From contig NZ_JAMZEB010000002.1 in the NCBI RefSeq assembly GCF_024172165.1, forward strand, positions 3,865,501 through 3,929,500: DNA of 64,000 nucleotides, read 5' to 3'. Every line of letters starts with the position of its first letter. The first letter of the stretch is position 1. The notes under the pieces are model-generated. The model saw only the letters and a program-made list of their open reading frames with translations, made no database searches and had not been told where the DNA came from. This document shows, piece after piece, positions 25,619 to 34,210 of this stretch. Made by a program: the position numbers and the translations under genes. The DNA comes from Nonomuraea thailandensis (lineage in GTDB: Bacteria > Actinomycetota > Actinomycetes > Streptosporangiales > Streptosporangiaceae).

Positions 25619-26599
25619 GTGACGGTGTCGGCGAGGCTCGCACGGGCGGCGGCTGCCACGGCGCTGGCCATGACCGTTGCGGTCGTCGTCCCGGGCGCGG
25701 CCTGGGCCGACCCGTCCCCCGCCCAGGTCAGGGCCCGGCTGGTGAAGCTCAACGAGCGGGCCGACCAGCTCGTCGAGCGCTACAACCAGGCCACCGAGGC
25801 CTACCGCAAGGCCAGGAAGAAGCACCAGACGCTGGAGACCGAGCTGGCCGCCAAGGACGAGCAGGTGGCGGGGCTGCGCGAGGAGCTGGCCGCCATCGCG
25901 GTGCACAACTACCAGTTCGGCCCGTCGCAGGGCTGGCAGCGGCTGGCCTTCGGCGGCCCGCCGGAGGCGATGCTCAGCGGCATGGCCGCCCTCGACCAGA
26001 TGGCCAGGGACCGGGCGGCGAAGATCCGGGCGTTCGAGGAGGCGACCAGGGGCCTGCGCGAGCGGCGCGACCGGGCCGGGGCCGCCCTGGAGGAGGCCGA
26101 GCAGGCCCGTGACGCGGTACGCGGCAAGCAGGAGGAGGTCGACGACCTCGTCGACCAGCAGACGAAGCTGCTGCGCCGCCTGGGCGCCTACCAGAGCGGC
26201 AACCCGCGCAGCACCGGCATCAGGTACACGGGCCCGGCCTCCGGCAACGCCCGCGAGGCGCTGCAGTTCGCCTTCGCCCAGGTGGGCAAGCCCTACCGGT
26301 ACGGCGGCACGGGGCCGGCCTCCTTCGACTGCTCGGGCCTGACGCAGGCGGCGTGGCGGGCGGCCGGGGTGACGCTGCCCCGCACCACGTACACGCAGTG
26401 GGCCTGGGGCGCGGGCAGGCGCGTGCCCCTGGACCAGGTGCAGCCCGGCGACCTTCTGTTCAGCAAGGGGCTGGGGCACATGGGCATGTACGCGGGCGGG
26501 GGCAAGATGGTGCACGCCCCGCAGACCGGCGACGTCATCAAGGTGGTCGATCTCGACGACTACTGGCGTGGCCGCCTGGTCGGCGCCGTCCGGCCCTGA
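25619..26599 (+). CDS. Secreted NlpC/P60 peptidoglycan endopeptidase
   Basis: 326 aa, GTG start behind GAAGGAGG. Sec signal peptide (residues 1-30, cleavage near AAWADP). Residues about 35-185 are a long coiled coil, as in RipA-type hydrolases, which keeps the enzyme inactive or anchors it. The C-terminal NlpC/P60 domain has the catalytic Cys in FDCSGLTQAAW, His in GHMGMYAGGGKMVHAP, and a third polar residue after it. It cleaves stem peptides in the cell wall. Monocistronic. Confidence 0.92.
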   Translation: MTVSARLARAAAATALAMTVAVVVPGAAWADPSPAQVRARLVKLNERADQLVERYNQATEAYRKARKKHQTLETELAAKDEQVAGLREELAAIAVHNYQFGPSQGWQRLAFGGPPEAMLSGMAALDQMARDRAAKIRAFEEATRGLRERRDRAGAALEEAEQARDAVRGKQEEVDDLVDQQTKLLRRLGAYQSGNPRSTGIRYTGPASGNAREALQFAFAQVGKPYRYGGTGPASFDCSGLTQAAWRAAGVTLPRTTYTQWAWGAGRRVPLDQVQPGDLLFSKGLGHMGMYAGGGKMVHAPQTGDVIKVVDLDDYWRGRLVGAVRP

Positions 26600-26626
26600 G
26601 ACGTCCCTGAGGCATCACCGTAGGCG

Positions 26627-28564
26627 TCACTGGTTGATGTCGGCGCGGGTGAAGACGGGCCCGGCGTGCCTGCCGGTCGGCAAGCCGCCCGAGATGGCCG
26701 GGGTGGCCGCCAGCCGCTGCCCGGCCAGTTTCAGCTCGAACATGATGCCCATCGCCGCGTCGAGCCGGCCCGGCGATCCGTCCACGCAGCGCTGCAGCGC
26801 GCTCAGCAGGCGGGTGAACGTCACCCGGAACTGGTGCACCCGCCGCCGCCCCTCGGAGTTCCCGTCGAGGCCGGCCACGCGCTGGTCGGGCGTCAATCGC
26901 CTCTCTCTGTCGTCGCCGGACGGATCCCGGGACGGCTGTGGGGACGGGTGTGGGGACGGGTGCAGGGCGCGGTCGGCCAGCCCGCGGGCGACCGCCAGCT
27001 TGGGCTCGGGCGGGACGGCGCGCGTGTCGGGCGGCGGCGCGGCGCGTCCCAGGCCGCGGGGTGCGGCGGGCAGGGAGTTCAGCCAGCGCAGGAGCGTCGC
27101 GCGTTTCGGCTCGGACAGGTCCCGGGTGACCGGCATGTGGTTGGGGTCGGTGATGTCGCGGGACAGGGCCAGCGACATCGCGGCCCGCCACGGCCGGACG
27201 GCGGCGAGGTCGCCGAGGTCCACCAGGTGCTCGCCCATGATCGGGAAGTGCCTGGCGTACGGGGCCAGGATGCGCTGGACCTCGCCTTCCAGGCCCTCGT
27301 CCGCCGGGGGCGCGGGCCCGCCGGGTCGCCCGCCCGCAGTGTCACCGTGGCCGTGCCGTCGGGGCCGGTCACGACGGAGTCCGGCGCGGTCAGCACGGAC
27401 CGCTCGCCGAGGACGCGCTGGAGGTGGATGGTCACGCCGGGGCGGGCGCGCCGCGCTCGCGGGCGTGCAGGGTGAGCGTGGCGCGGGCGCCGGCCTCCAC
27501 GCGGTGGACGAACTCGTCCGCCCTGACGTAGAGGCCGTCCCTGGTCTCCCGGGACAGCACGCGCCTGCCCCCTCCCCCGCCGGTCTCGGCGACGAGCAGC
27601 GCCAGCGGCCGGGTTTCGAGGCCGCCTGCCGGGTGAGGGGGAGGGAGACGATGCCCGACGGCGGGAGCTTCGGCCGCAGCGCGACCGTGCCGATCTCGGT
27701 CACCGCGGCGCCCGGGGCCAGGACGTCGCCCGCGCGCACCCGCTCGTCCGGCAGGACGGCCACGTCGAGGCGCGCCGCCAGCGGATGCGCCGAGCCGGGG
27801 GTGTCGAAGAACGGGTAGGCGTTGCCGAGGTCGAGCACGAGGCGTCCGCCGGTGACGACGGCCACGGAGCGGCCGAAGGCGGTCTCCGGGGTCAGGGCGC
27901 CCATGTCGAGGCGGCGGCCGGCCACGAACGAGCGCGGCTCCCCCGGCTGCCAGGGCCCGAGGCAGCCGGTCAGCTCGCCGGTGGCGAAGGCGGCGGTGCA
28001 GCGCTGGGCGGAGATCCCGTACATGGTGAAGGCGATGGAGAGCCGGTCGGGCGACCGCTCGCGCAGCTCGGCCAGCAGGGGGACGGCCGCGGCGGCGGGG
28101 CCGTACGTGACGTCCTCCAGGACGGAGGTGAAGCAGGCGCCCATCATCGGGAAGTCGCGCTCGAAGCCGCCGCGCGGCCACAGGTCGCGGAAGGCCGCCG
28201 CCCAGTGGCGGCCGGTCAGCAGCGGGTCGCCGCGCGGCCCCGCGAGCCGGATCGTGAGCCCCCAGATCTCGCTGGAGGCCGGCCACTCAGGATCGAGGTC
28301 GACGAGCTTGGCGGCGACCTGGTCCTGGCCGGTGAGCACGTTCAGGCCGAGCGCCGGGTCGCCTTCCCCCAGCGGCTCCCCCGGCGCGCGCTCCCCGCCG
28401 GTCACCTTGCAGGCGAGCAGGTCGAACGTGCCGCCGCCGTAGGGGTTCCAGCCCGGCGGCGGCGGGTCCGGGCTGCCGAAGGACTCCGCGTTGTTGTTCA
28501 TGGTCGGAACGTCGCTGAGGAACCTGCCCGCGAAAGTGAGCCGCGGGGTGTCGAGATGGCTCAT
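26627..28564 (-). pseudogene. VioB/RebD N-terminal-like protein with three compensating frameshifts
   Basis: The frame is open for 645 aa, but reading-frame quality changes three times. From the ATG at 28564 (AGGAGGA upstream) to about 27625 it reads as normal protein (LDTPRLTFAGRFLSDVPTMNNN, DLWPRGGFERDFPMMGACFTS). From about 27625 to 27432 the good frame is shifted (RDGLYVRADEFVHRVEAGAR), from 27435 to about 27310 it is shifted again (VTIHLQRVLGERSVLTAPDS), then the first frame resumes (EGEVQRILAPYARHFPIMGEHL). Each step equals a 1-nt loss. The opening resembles the non-ferritin part of VioB/RebD-type proteins. Function unknown. Real mutation or assembly error. Confidence 0.6.
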
Positions 28565-28901
28565 CGTGGCCGTCCTCCTGGAGGGTCGCCCGAGTGATGT
28601 GCCCCGAGTACAAGAACCTTGCTGCCGATCCCGGGATCGGGCGATGACCTCCGGGGACAGACCTCAGGGACCCCGCCGGCGAGCCGGGCTCGCGCGCCTG
28701 CCGGGGGCGGATCGACCTGATTGTTCGAATCTCCCGGTCGCGTACGGGTACGGCATGGTAGTGATCTGTAGGCGCCCGCCGGGCACGGCAGGGGCCGCGG
28801 TCATCGGCCCGTCCGGCGGTGATCACGTACAGCAACACGATGGCTACTGGTCGTCGATCGAAGGGTGTGAGACTCATCCAGACGCAAGACGGAGGTGCTC
28901 G
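28565..28901. other. Divergent intergenic region, no gene seen
   Basis: 337 bp between the VioB/RebD-like and amidase genes. It contains AT-richer patches (TTGTTCGAATC near 28720, TGATCACGTACAG near 28820) that could host promoters, but I cannot define boxes with confidence. Confidence 0.5.
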
Positions 28902-29708
28902 ATGCCGTATTTGACCCAGCTCGCCGACGTCGCCCGCCGCACGGGCCACCCGGTGACCGAGGTGGCGGGGTGGAAGAGCCGCGGCCACGGGCCGCAGCCG
29001 GAGGTGCAGGGCATCGTCTGCCACCACACCGCCGGCCCGGCCGGCGGCGGCGACTACCCCTCGCTCGCGGTGGTGCGCGACGGCCGGCCGGGCCTGGCGG
29101 GGCCGCTGTCGCAGTTCGGGCTCGGCAGGTCGGGCCGCATCTACGTCATCGCCGCGGGTCGCTGCTGGCACAACGCCCCCTCGACCTCGCCCCTGCACGA
29201 CAACTCCAGCTCGCTCGGCATCGAGGCCGAGAACAACGGCTCGCAGCCGTGGCCGGAGGTCCAGCTCGACGCCTACCGGCGGCTGTGCGCGGAGCTGTGC
29301 CGCGAGTTCGGGCTGGGCGCCTCGCGCGTCAGGGCCCATCGGGAGGTCAACACCGCCAAGCCCGACCCCCACTCCATCGACATGACCGACTTCCGGGCGG
29401 CCGTCGCCGCCCTCAACGCCGGTGCGCCCGGCCCATCCTGGACGGAGGAGATCATGAAGGAACTGCCGCTGATCCGGCTCGGCGACGACAACTACGACGT
29501 CAAGACCGTCAGGGGCTGCCTGTTCGCCCGGGGGCACGTGCCTCCCGCCGCCTACGCCGCCGTCCAGGACGGGCTGGAGGGGTGGCTGAAGTCCACCCGG
29601 TGCGACGACGGGCTGGTCGAGCTGGTGCGCCGGTTCCAGCAGGCCGAGGGCATCGACCCGGACGGCCTCGTCGGGCCGCGCACCTGGGCGCCGCTGCTGC
29701 GGGTCTGA
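28902..29708 (+). CDS. N-acetylmuramoyl-L-alanine amidase with peptidoglycan-binding domain
   Basis: 268 aa from the ATG at 28902 (GGAGG 6 nt upstream). Amidase_2 domain (about 10-165) with Zn-ligand His in GIVCHHTAGP and in RAHREVNTAKPDP, and Glu in LGIEAENNG. A C-terminal PG_binding_1 domain (about 185-268) ends DGLVELVRRFQQAEGIDPDG. There is no signal peptide, as in phage-type endolysins. With no phage genes around it, it may be a domesticated lysin or be exported otherwise. Confidence 0.88.
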   Translation: MPYLTQLADVARRTGHPVTEVAGWKSRGHGPQPEVQGIVCHHTAGPAGGGDYPSLAVVRDGRPGLAGPLSQFGLGRSGRIYVIAAGRCWHNAPSTSPLHDNSSSLGIEAENNGSQPWPEVQLDAYRRLCAELCREFGLGASRVRAHREVNTAKPDPHSIDMTDFRAAVAALNAGAPGPSWTEEIMKELPLIRLGDDNYDVKTVRGCLFARGHVPPAAYAAVQDGLEGWLKSTRCDDGLVELVRRFQQAEGIDPDGLVGPRTWAPLLRV

Positions 29709-29748
29709 CGCAGCCGCTTACGCCGCCCCGGCGTGGGATACTGCCGGA

Positions 29749-31047
29749 ATGGCGCGGATCGTCTTCATCGGGGTCGGTGACGTGGAGCTGACGCGCCGCG
29801 TCCTGTCCGCCCTGATGCTCGCCCCCGCCCTGCGCGGCGAGCTGGAGGTCGTGCTGCACGACGACGACCCCGGCAGGCTGGCGACCACCGAGACGCTGGT
29901 GCGGGCGCTGGGCGCGGAGGCGGGCGCGCAGGCGAAGATCCGCAGCGTGTTCGACCGGCGCCAGGCGCTCAAGGGGGCCGACTTCGTGGTCGCCCACCTC
30001 GACGTCGGCGGGTTCGAGGCCACGCTGCGCGACTTCGAGATCCCCCACCGGTACGGCCTGCGCCAGACCATCGGCGACACCATCGGCATCGGCGGCGTGT
30101 TCCGCGGGCTGCGCACGATCCCGGTGCTGGTGGAGCTGGCCGGGCAGATGGCCGAGCTGTGCCCGCGGGCGTGGCTGCTGAGCTCCACCGACCCGATGGC
30201 GATGACCGGGTGGGCGGTGCACGAGGCCACCGGGTTCGAGCGGTTCGCCGGGCTGTGCCACGCGGTGTGCGACACCCACGCCTACCTCGCCGACCTGGTC
30301 GGCCGCGACGAGGACGAGATCACCTTCCTCAGCGCGGGGCTCAACCACCAGTCGTTCGTGCTGCGCTTCGAGGCCGGCGGCCGCTCGCTCTACCCGGAGC
30401 TCGACGCGGTGATCGCCGCCGACCCTCAGTTGCGCAGGCACGTCCGCGTCGAGCTCTACCGGACCTTCGGCCACTTCCCCACGCAGTCGAGTGAGCATGC
30501 CGCCGAGTACGTGCCGTGGATCATGCGCCACCCCGAGGAGACCGCCCGGCTCGGGGTGCCGGTCGAGGAGTACCTGCGCCGCGTCGGCCAGAGCCTGCAC
30601 CTGTACGAGGAGACCCGGCGCGCCCTGTCCGCCGGCCACAAGCTGCTCATCCGGTGGCAGCACCAGGAGCCCGCCGCCGCGATGATCCTGGCCCTGCTGA
30701 CCGGCGAGGAGAAGGAGATCTACGTCAACGTGCCCAACCGCGGCCTGATCGGCAACCTGCCCGGGGAGGCGTGCGTGGAGGTGCCGGCCCTGGTCGGCTC
30801 CGGCGGGGTCCGCCCGCGGGCCGTCGGCGACCTGCCGGTCCAGCTCGCCGCGCTCAACCGGACGTTCCTCAACGTGGTGGAGCTGACCGTGCGCGCGGTG
30901 CTCGACGGGGAGCGCGCGCACGTCTACCGGGCGGCCATGCTCGACCCCAACACGGCGGCCACGCTGCCGCTGCCCGCGATCGAGGCGCTGTGCGACGAGC
31001 TGATCGAGGCGCACGGCGACCTGCTGCCGGCGGCGGTCCGCCGATGA
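29749..31047 (+). CDS. Glycoside hydrolase family 4 protein (divergent paralogue)
   Basis: 432 aa. The GH4 NAD-binding start is MARIVFIGVGDVELTRRVL. The metal Cys (GLCHAVCDT) and His (AGLNHQSFVLRF) are kept, as is SSEHAAEYVPWIM. The usual NYTNPM motif, present in the paralogue at 31844-33121, is replaced here by SSTDPM. GH4 enzymes cleave alpha- or beta-glycosides by an NAD/Mn-dependent redox-elimination route in the cytosol. The altered motif suggests another substrate specificity. The stop overlaps the deoR-like start (ATGA). Confidence 0.85.
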   Translation: MARIVFIGVGDVELTRRVLSALMLAPALRGELEVVLHDDDPGRLATTETLVRALGAEAGAQAKIRSVFDRRQALKGADFVVAHLDVGGFEATLRDFEIPHRYGLRQTIGDTIGIGGVFRGLRTIPVLVELAGQMAELCPRAWLLSSTDPMAMTGWAVHEATGFERFAGLCHAVCDTHAYLADLVGRDEDEITFLSAGLNHQSFVLRFEAGGRSLYPELDAVIAADPQLRRHVRVELYRTFGHFPTQSSEHAAEYVPWIMRHPEETARLGVPVEEYLRRVGQSLHLYEETRRALSAGHKLLIRWQHQEPAAAMILALLTGEEKEIYVNVPNRGLIGNLPGEACVEVPALVGSGGVRPRAVGDLPVQLAALNRTFLNVVELTVRAVLDGERAHVYRAAMLDPNTAATLPLPAIEALCDELIEAHGDLLPAAVRR

Positions 31048-31835
31048 GCGAGTCGATGCCGACGGAGGTGCGGCGCGAGCGCATGCTGGCGTTGCTGACC
31101 GAGCAGGAGTTCGCCCGGGTCGCGGAGCTGGCCGAGGCGTTCGGGGTGTCCAGCGTGACGGTCCGGGCCGACCTCGACGCGCTGGAGGAGCAGGGCAAGG
31201 TGCGCCGGGTGCGCGGCGGCGCCGTGTCCGCCGGGCCCGCGCCGCACGTGGAGCCGTCGTTCGAGCTGTCGCTGGGCACGGCGGCGGTGGAGAAGTCGTC
31301 CATCGCGAAGGTGGCGGCGCGGCTGGTCGGCTCGGGCGAGAGCGTGCTGATGGGGGCGGGCACGACCACCACGTACGTGGCCAGGGAGCTGGTGGCGCGC
31401 TCCGACCTGACCGAGGTGACGGTGTTCACCAACGGGCTGCGCACGGCGCTGGAGCTGGAGCCCGCGCTGCCGCGCATCTCGGTCGTGGTGACCGGCGGCA
31501 GCCTGCGGCGGCAGCAGCACTCGCTGGTCGATCCGCTGGGCGGCAAGCTGCTGGAGGGCATCCGCGCCCACACCGTCATCCTGGGCTGCGGCGGGGTCGA
31601 CGCGGCCGGCGGGGTGACGAACGTGAGCCTGCCCGACGCGGAGATGAAGCAGCGCATGCTGCGCGCCGCGGCCAGGAAGATCCTGGTCGCGGACGCGTCC
31701 AAGCTGGGTGTGGTGGAGATGGCGCCGATCTGCGCGGTCGGCGAGATCGACCTGCTGATCACGGGCGAGTCGGCCGACCCCGAGTGCGTGGCCGCGCTGC
31801 GCGACAAGGGCCTGGAGGTCGAGATCGCCCGCTGA
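31044..31835 (+). CDS. DeoR family transcriptional regulator
   Basis: 263 aa. The ATG at 31044 overlaps the preceding stop. N-terminal HTH: RRERMLALLTEQEFARVAEL then FGVSSVTVRADLDALEEQGK and RRVRGGA. The C-terminal sugar-phosphate-sensing domain has ESVLMGAGTTTTYVARELV, TVFTNGL, CGGVDAAGGVTNV and DASKLG. Probably controls the surrounding GH4/PfkB/ABC locus, with candidate direct repeats at 34141-34170. Confidence 0.9.
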   Translation: MSESMPTEVRRERMLALLTEQEFARVAELAEAFGVSSVTVRADLDALEEQGKVRRVRGGAVSAGPAPHVEPSFELSLGTAAVEKSSIAKVAARLVGSGESVLMGAGTTTTYVARELVARSDLTEVTVFTNGLRTALELEPALPRISVVVTGGSLRRQQHSLVDPLGGKLLEGIRAHTVILGCGGVDAAGGVTNVSLPDAEMKQRMLRAAARKILVADASKLGVVEMAPICAVGEIDLLITGESADPECVAALRDKGLEVEIAR

Positions 31836-31843
31836 GCCCGTTC

Positions 31844-33121
31844 CTACGCTCTGAGCGCCTCCGGCAGTAGGTCGCCGTGGGCGCGGGTGAGGTCGTCGGC
31901 CATGCGCCAGATGTCGTCCAGCGTGAGCGTGGCCGCCGTGTTGGGGTCGATCATCAGGGCGTGCCTGACGAGGCGGGGGTCACCTTCGAGCGCGGCGCGC
32001 ACCGTCAGCTCGTTGACGCTGGCGTAGGTCCTGTTCAGGGCCGCGCACTGCGGGGGCAGCGCGCCGATCGCGGTGGGCCGCACGCCGGTGGCGTCCACCG
32101 CGCACGGCACCTCCACCACGCAGCCCTGCGGCAGGTTGGAGATGAGGCCGTCGTTGACGACGTTGCCGTAGACGACGCGGGGCGTGCCGGTGACGACGCT
32201 GTGGATGATCTGGGGGGCGTACTCGCCGGTGCCGGCCAGGTCGAGCTCGCCGCCGTGCCGGACGAGGTCGCGGGTGCGCTTGTACTCGGCCAGGTTGTCC
32301 TCGCTGACCCGCAGGTACTCCCCCACCGGGATGCGCAGGCGGTCGAGCTCGGAGTCGTGGTGCATCAGCCAGGGCACGTACTCGGCGGAGTGCTCGCTGG
32401 TCTCGGTCGGGTAGTAGCCGAGCCGCCGGTACATGTCGACCCGCACCCGCCGCCGCAGCTCCGGGTCGCGGTCGGCCGCGCTGTCCAGGCGGGGGTACAG
32501 GTTCTCGCCGTCACGTTCGAAGCGCAGCACCCACGCCTGGTGGTTGACGCCCGCCGCGACGTAGGAGACCTCCTCGTACGGGACGTCCACCAGCTCCGCC
32601 AGGCCCCGCATCGTCCAGTAGACGGAGTGGCACAGGCCGACCACGTTCCTGACCTTGCCCGCCAGGTACCAGACGTTCATCGCCATCGGGTTGGTGTAGT
32701 TGAGCAGCAGCGCGTCGGGGCAGAGCGCGGCGATGTCCGCGGCCAGCGCGTCGAGCAGGGGGAAGGTGCGCAGCGCGCGGAACACGCCGCCCGCGCCGAT
32801 GGTGTCGGCGATCGTCTGGCGCAGGCCGTACCTGGCGGGGATCTCGAAGTCGGTGACGGTGGCGTCGTACCCGCCGACCTGCACCATGTTGATCACGAAG
32901 TCGGCGCCGTCGAGCGCCTCCCTGCGATCAAGGTGGGCGGTGACGGTGGCGCAGCCGCCGGTGATGCGGCGGGCGACGGCCTCGGCCACCTGCAGCCGCT
33001 CGGGGTCGATGTCGTGCAGGGCGATGCGCATGCCGCGCAGCTCGGGGAAGGCGGCCAGGTCGGCGAGCAGCCCCTGGGTGAAGACGACGCTTCCCGCCCC
33101 GACGAACACGATCTTCTTCAT
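31844..33121 (-). CDS. melA: Glycoside hydrolase family 4 (alpha-galactosidase MelA-like)
   Basis: 425 aa. NAD-binding start KKIVFVGAGSVVFTQGLLADL, GADFVINMVQVGGY, LLNYTNPMAMNVWYL, metal Cys in VVGLCHSVYW and His in GVNHQAWVLRF, and ETSEHSAEYVPWLM. The MelA-type NYTNPM motif is complete, so an alpha-galactosidase acting inside the cell is the best guess. The start overlaps the pfkB-like stop (ATGA), forming a two-gene operon. The symbol is a homology guess. Confidence 0.88.
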   Translation of the reverse strand: MKKIVFVGAGSVVFTQGLLADLAAFPELRGMRIALHDIDPERLQVAEAVARRITGGCATVTAHLDRREALDGADFVINMVQVGGYDATVTDFEIPARYGLRQTIADTIGAGGVFRALRTFPLLDALAADIAALCPDALLLNYTNPMAMNVWYLAGKVRNVVGLCHSVYWTMRGLAELVDVPYEEVSYVAAGVNHQAWVLRFERDGENLYPRLDSAADRDPELRRRVRVDMYRRLGYYPTETSEHSAEYVPWLMHHDSELDRLRIPVGEYLRVSEDNLAEYKRTRDLVRHGGELDLAGTGEYAPQIIHSVVTGTPRVVYGNVVNDGLISNLPQGCVVEVPCAVDATGVRPTAIGALPPQCAALNRTYASVNELTVRAALEGDPRLVRHALMIDPNTAATLTLDDIWRMADDLTRAHGDLLPEALRA

Positions 33122-34095
33122 GAGGTTGCTTCCTCCCAGGTGGGCTGCGCCGCGGTGCCCCCGGCGGCGCGGGTGGAAAGGGTGCCGCAGGTCACGGCGA
33201 CCGACATGCCGCGGCTCAGTGGCAGGCCGCGCAGGAGGGCGGCGAGCAGGCCCGCGTTGAAGCTGTCACCCGCGCCGACGGCGTCCACGACGGTGGCGGG
33301 ACGGGCGGGGACCTCGACCAGCTCGCCGTCGGCGAAGGCGAGGGCGCCGCGTTCGCCGCGCTTGACGACGGGCAGCGTGCCTCGGGCCGCCAGCTCCTTG
33401 ACGGCACGCTCGAGATCGGCGTCGTCGTCCGCTCCTGCTCCCACGCCTGTGCCCGCGCCCGGTCCGGCTCCGGAGACGGCGCGGGCGATGGCGAGGGCCT
33501 CGTTCTCGTTGGGCAGCAGCACGTCGGTGACCGGCAGCACGCCGGCCAGGCCCGCCCAGCGGCCGGCCGGGTCGTCGTTGGTGTCGAGGGAGGTGGAGGC
33601 GCCCGCGGCCCTGGCCATGCCGAACAGCCCGGCCAGCCCGGCCGCCAGCAGCGGCTGCAGGAAGTACGACGAGACGTGCACGTGCGCGGCGCGTTCGAGC
33701 AGGCCGGGCGGCACGTCCGCGGGGGCGAGCCGGTCGAGGCAGCCGGGGGCGGTGAGGATGGCCCGGTCGTCGCCGTCCACCAGCACCACGGTCATGGCGG
33801 TGGGCACGCCGGGGTCGACGACGCAGGCGGAGACGTCCACGCCGCCGCCACGCAGGGCGTCCAGGACGAAGGCGCCCGCGGGGTCGTCCCCCACCCGCCC
33901 GGCGAACGCGGTGCGCAGGCCCAGCCGGGCGGCGCCGTACGCGGTGATCGCGCCGGAGCCGCCGAGCACGAGGCCGGCGGCGGGGACGAGCTGCTCGCGC
34001 TGGCCGAACTCGGGATGGCGAGGCGAACCCGACACGATCACGTCCGGGTTGGCGTCGCCGACGACTAGAAGGTCGAAGGTCGTTCTGGACACCAC
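33118..34095 (-). CDS. PfkB family carbohydrate kinase
   Basis: About 325 aa from GTG 34095 (or GTG 34092). The SD is weak and the start lies close to the promoter. Kinase signatures: FDLLVVGDANPDVIV, GGSGAITAYGAARLGLRTAFAGRVGDD, LPNENEAL and the C-terminal anion hole VVDAVGAGDSFNAGLLAALL with catalytic Asp. A Gly/Ala/Asp-rich insertion (GAGPGAGTGVGAGADDDAD) precedes the ATP lid. It phosphorylates a sugar released by the GH4 enzymes. First gene of the minus-strand operon. Confidence 0.88.
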   Translation of the reverse strand: MVSRTTFDLLVVGDANPDVIVSGSPRHPEFGQREQLVPAAGLVLGGSGAITAYGAARLGLRTAFAGRVGDDPAGAFVLDALRGGGVDVSACVVDPGVPTAMTVVLVDGDDRAILTAPGCLDRLAPADVPPGLLERAAHVHVSSYFLQPLLAAGLAGLFGMARAAGASTSLDTNDDPAGRWAGLAGVLPVTDVLLPNENEALAIARAVSGAGPGAGTGVGAGADDDADLERAVKELAARGTLPVVKRGERGALAFADGELVEVPARPATVVDAVGAGDSFNAGLLAALLRGLPLSRGMSVAVTCGTLSTRAAGGTAAQPTWEEATS

Positions 34096-34120
34096 GGCAC
34101 AGTCGCAGGAGTTGTGAAAG

Positions 34121-34178
34121 CTTGTCAACCCTTGCGAATTTTCGAAGGTATTGACAAGACTTCGAAAGTAGCCATGAT
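34121..34178. promoter_or_regulatory. Divergent promoters and DeoR-type direct repeats
   Basis: CTTGTCAA (34121-34128) and TTGACAAG (34151-34158) are mirror-image -35 elements. Rightward: TTGACA-N16-CATGAT (34151-34178) for the binding-protein gene. Leftward: TTGACA with a weak -10 (GACTGT) for the pfkB-like gene. Between and after them TTCGAAGGTA (34141) and TTCGAAAGTA (34161) form direct repeats 20 bp apart, a spacing that suits a DeoR-type regulator. Confidence 0.6.
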
Positions 34179-34210
34179 GGGCTCCAACATTCCGGGAGGG
34201 AGCATCCACC

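Noticed and set aside
23116..25752. 878-codon minus-strand frame across the permease and LacI genes
   Set aside because: Mostly antisense to the lacI-like gene or out of frame with the permease gene. Only the short GH35-like stretch within it has protein character.
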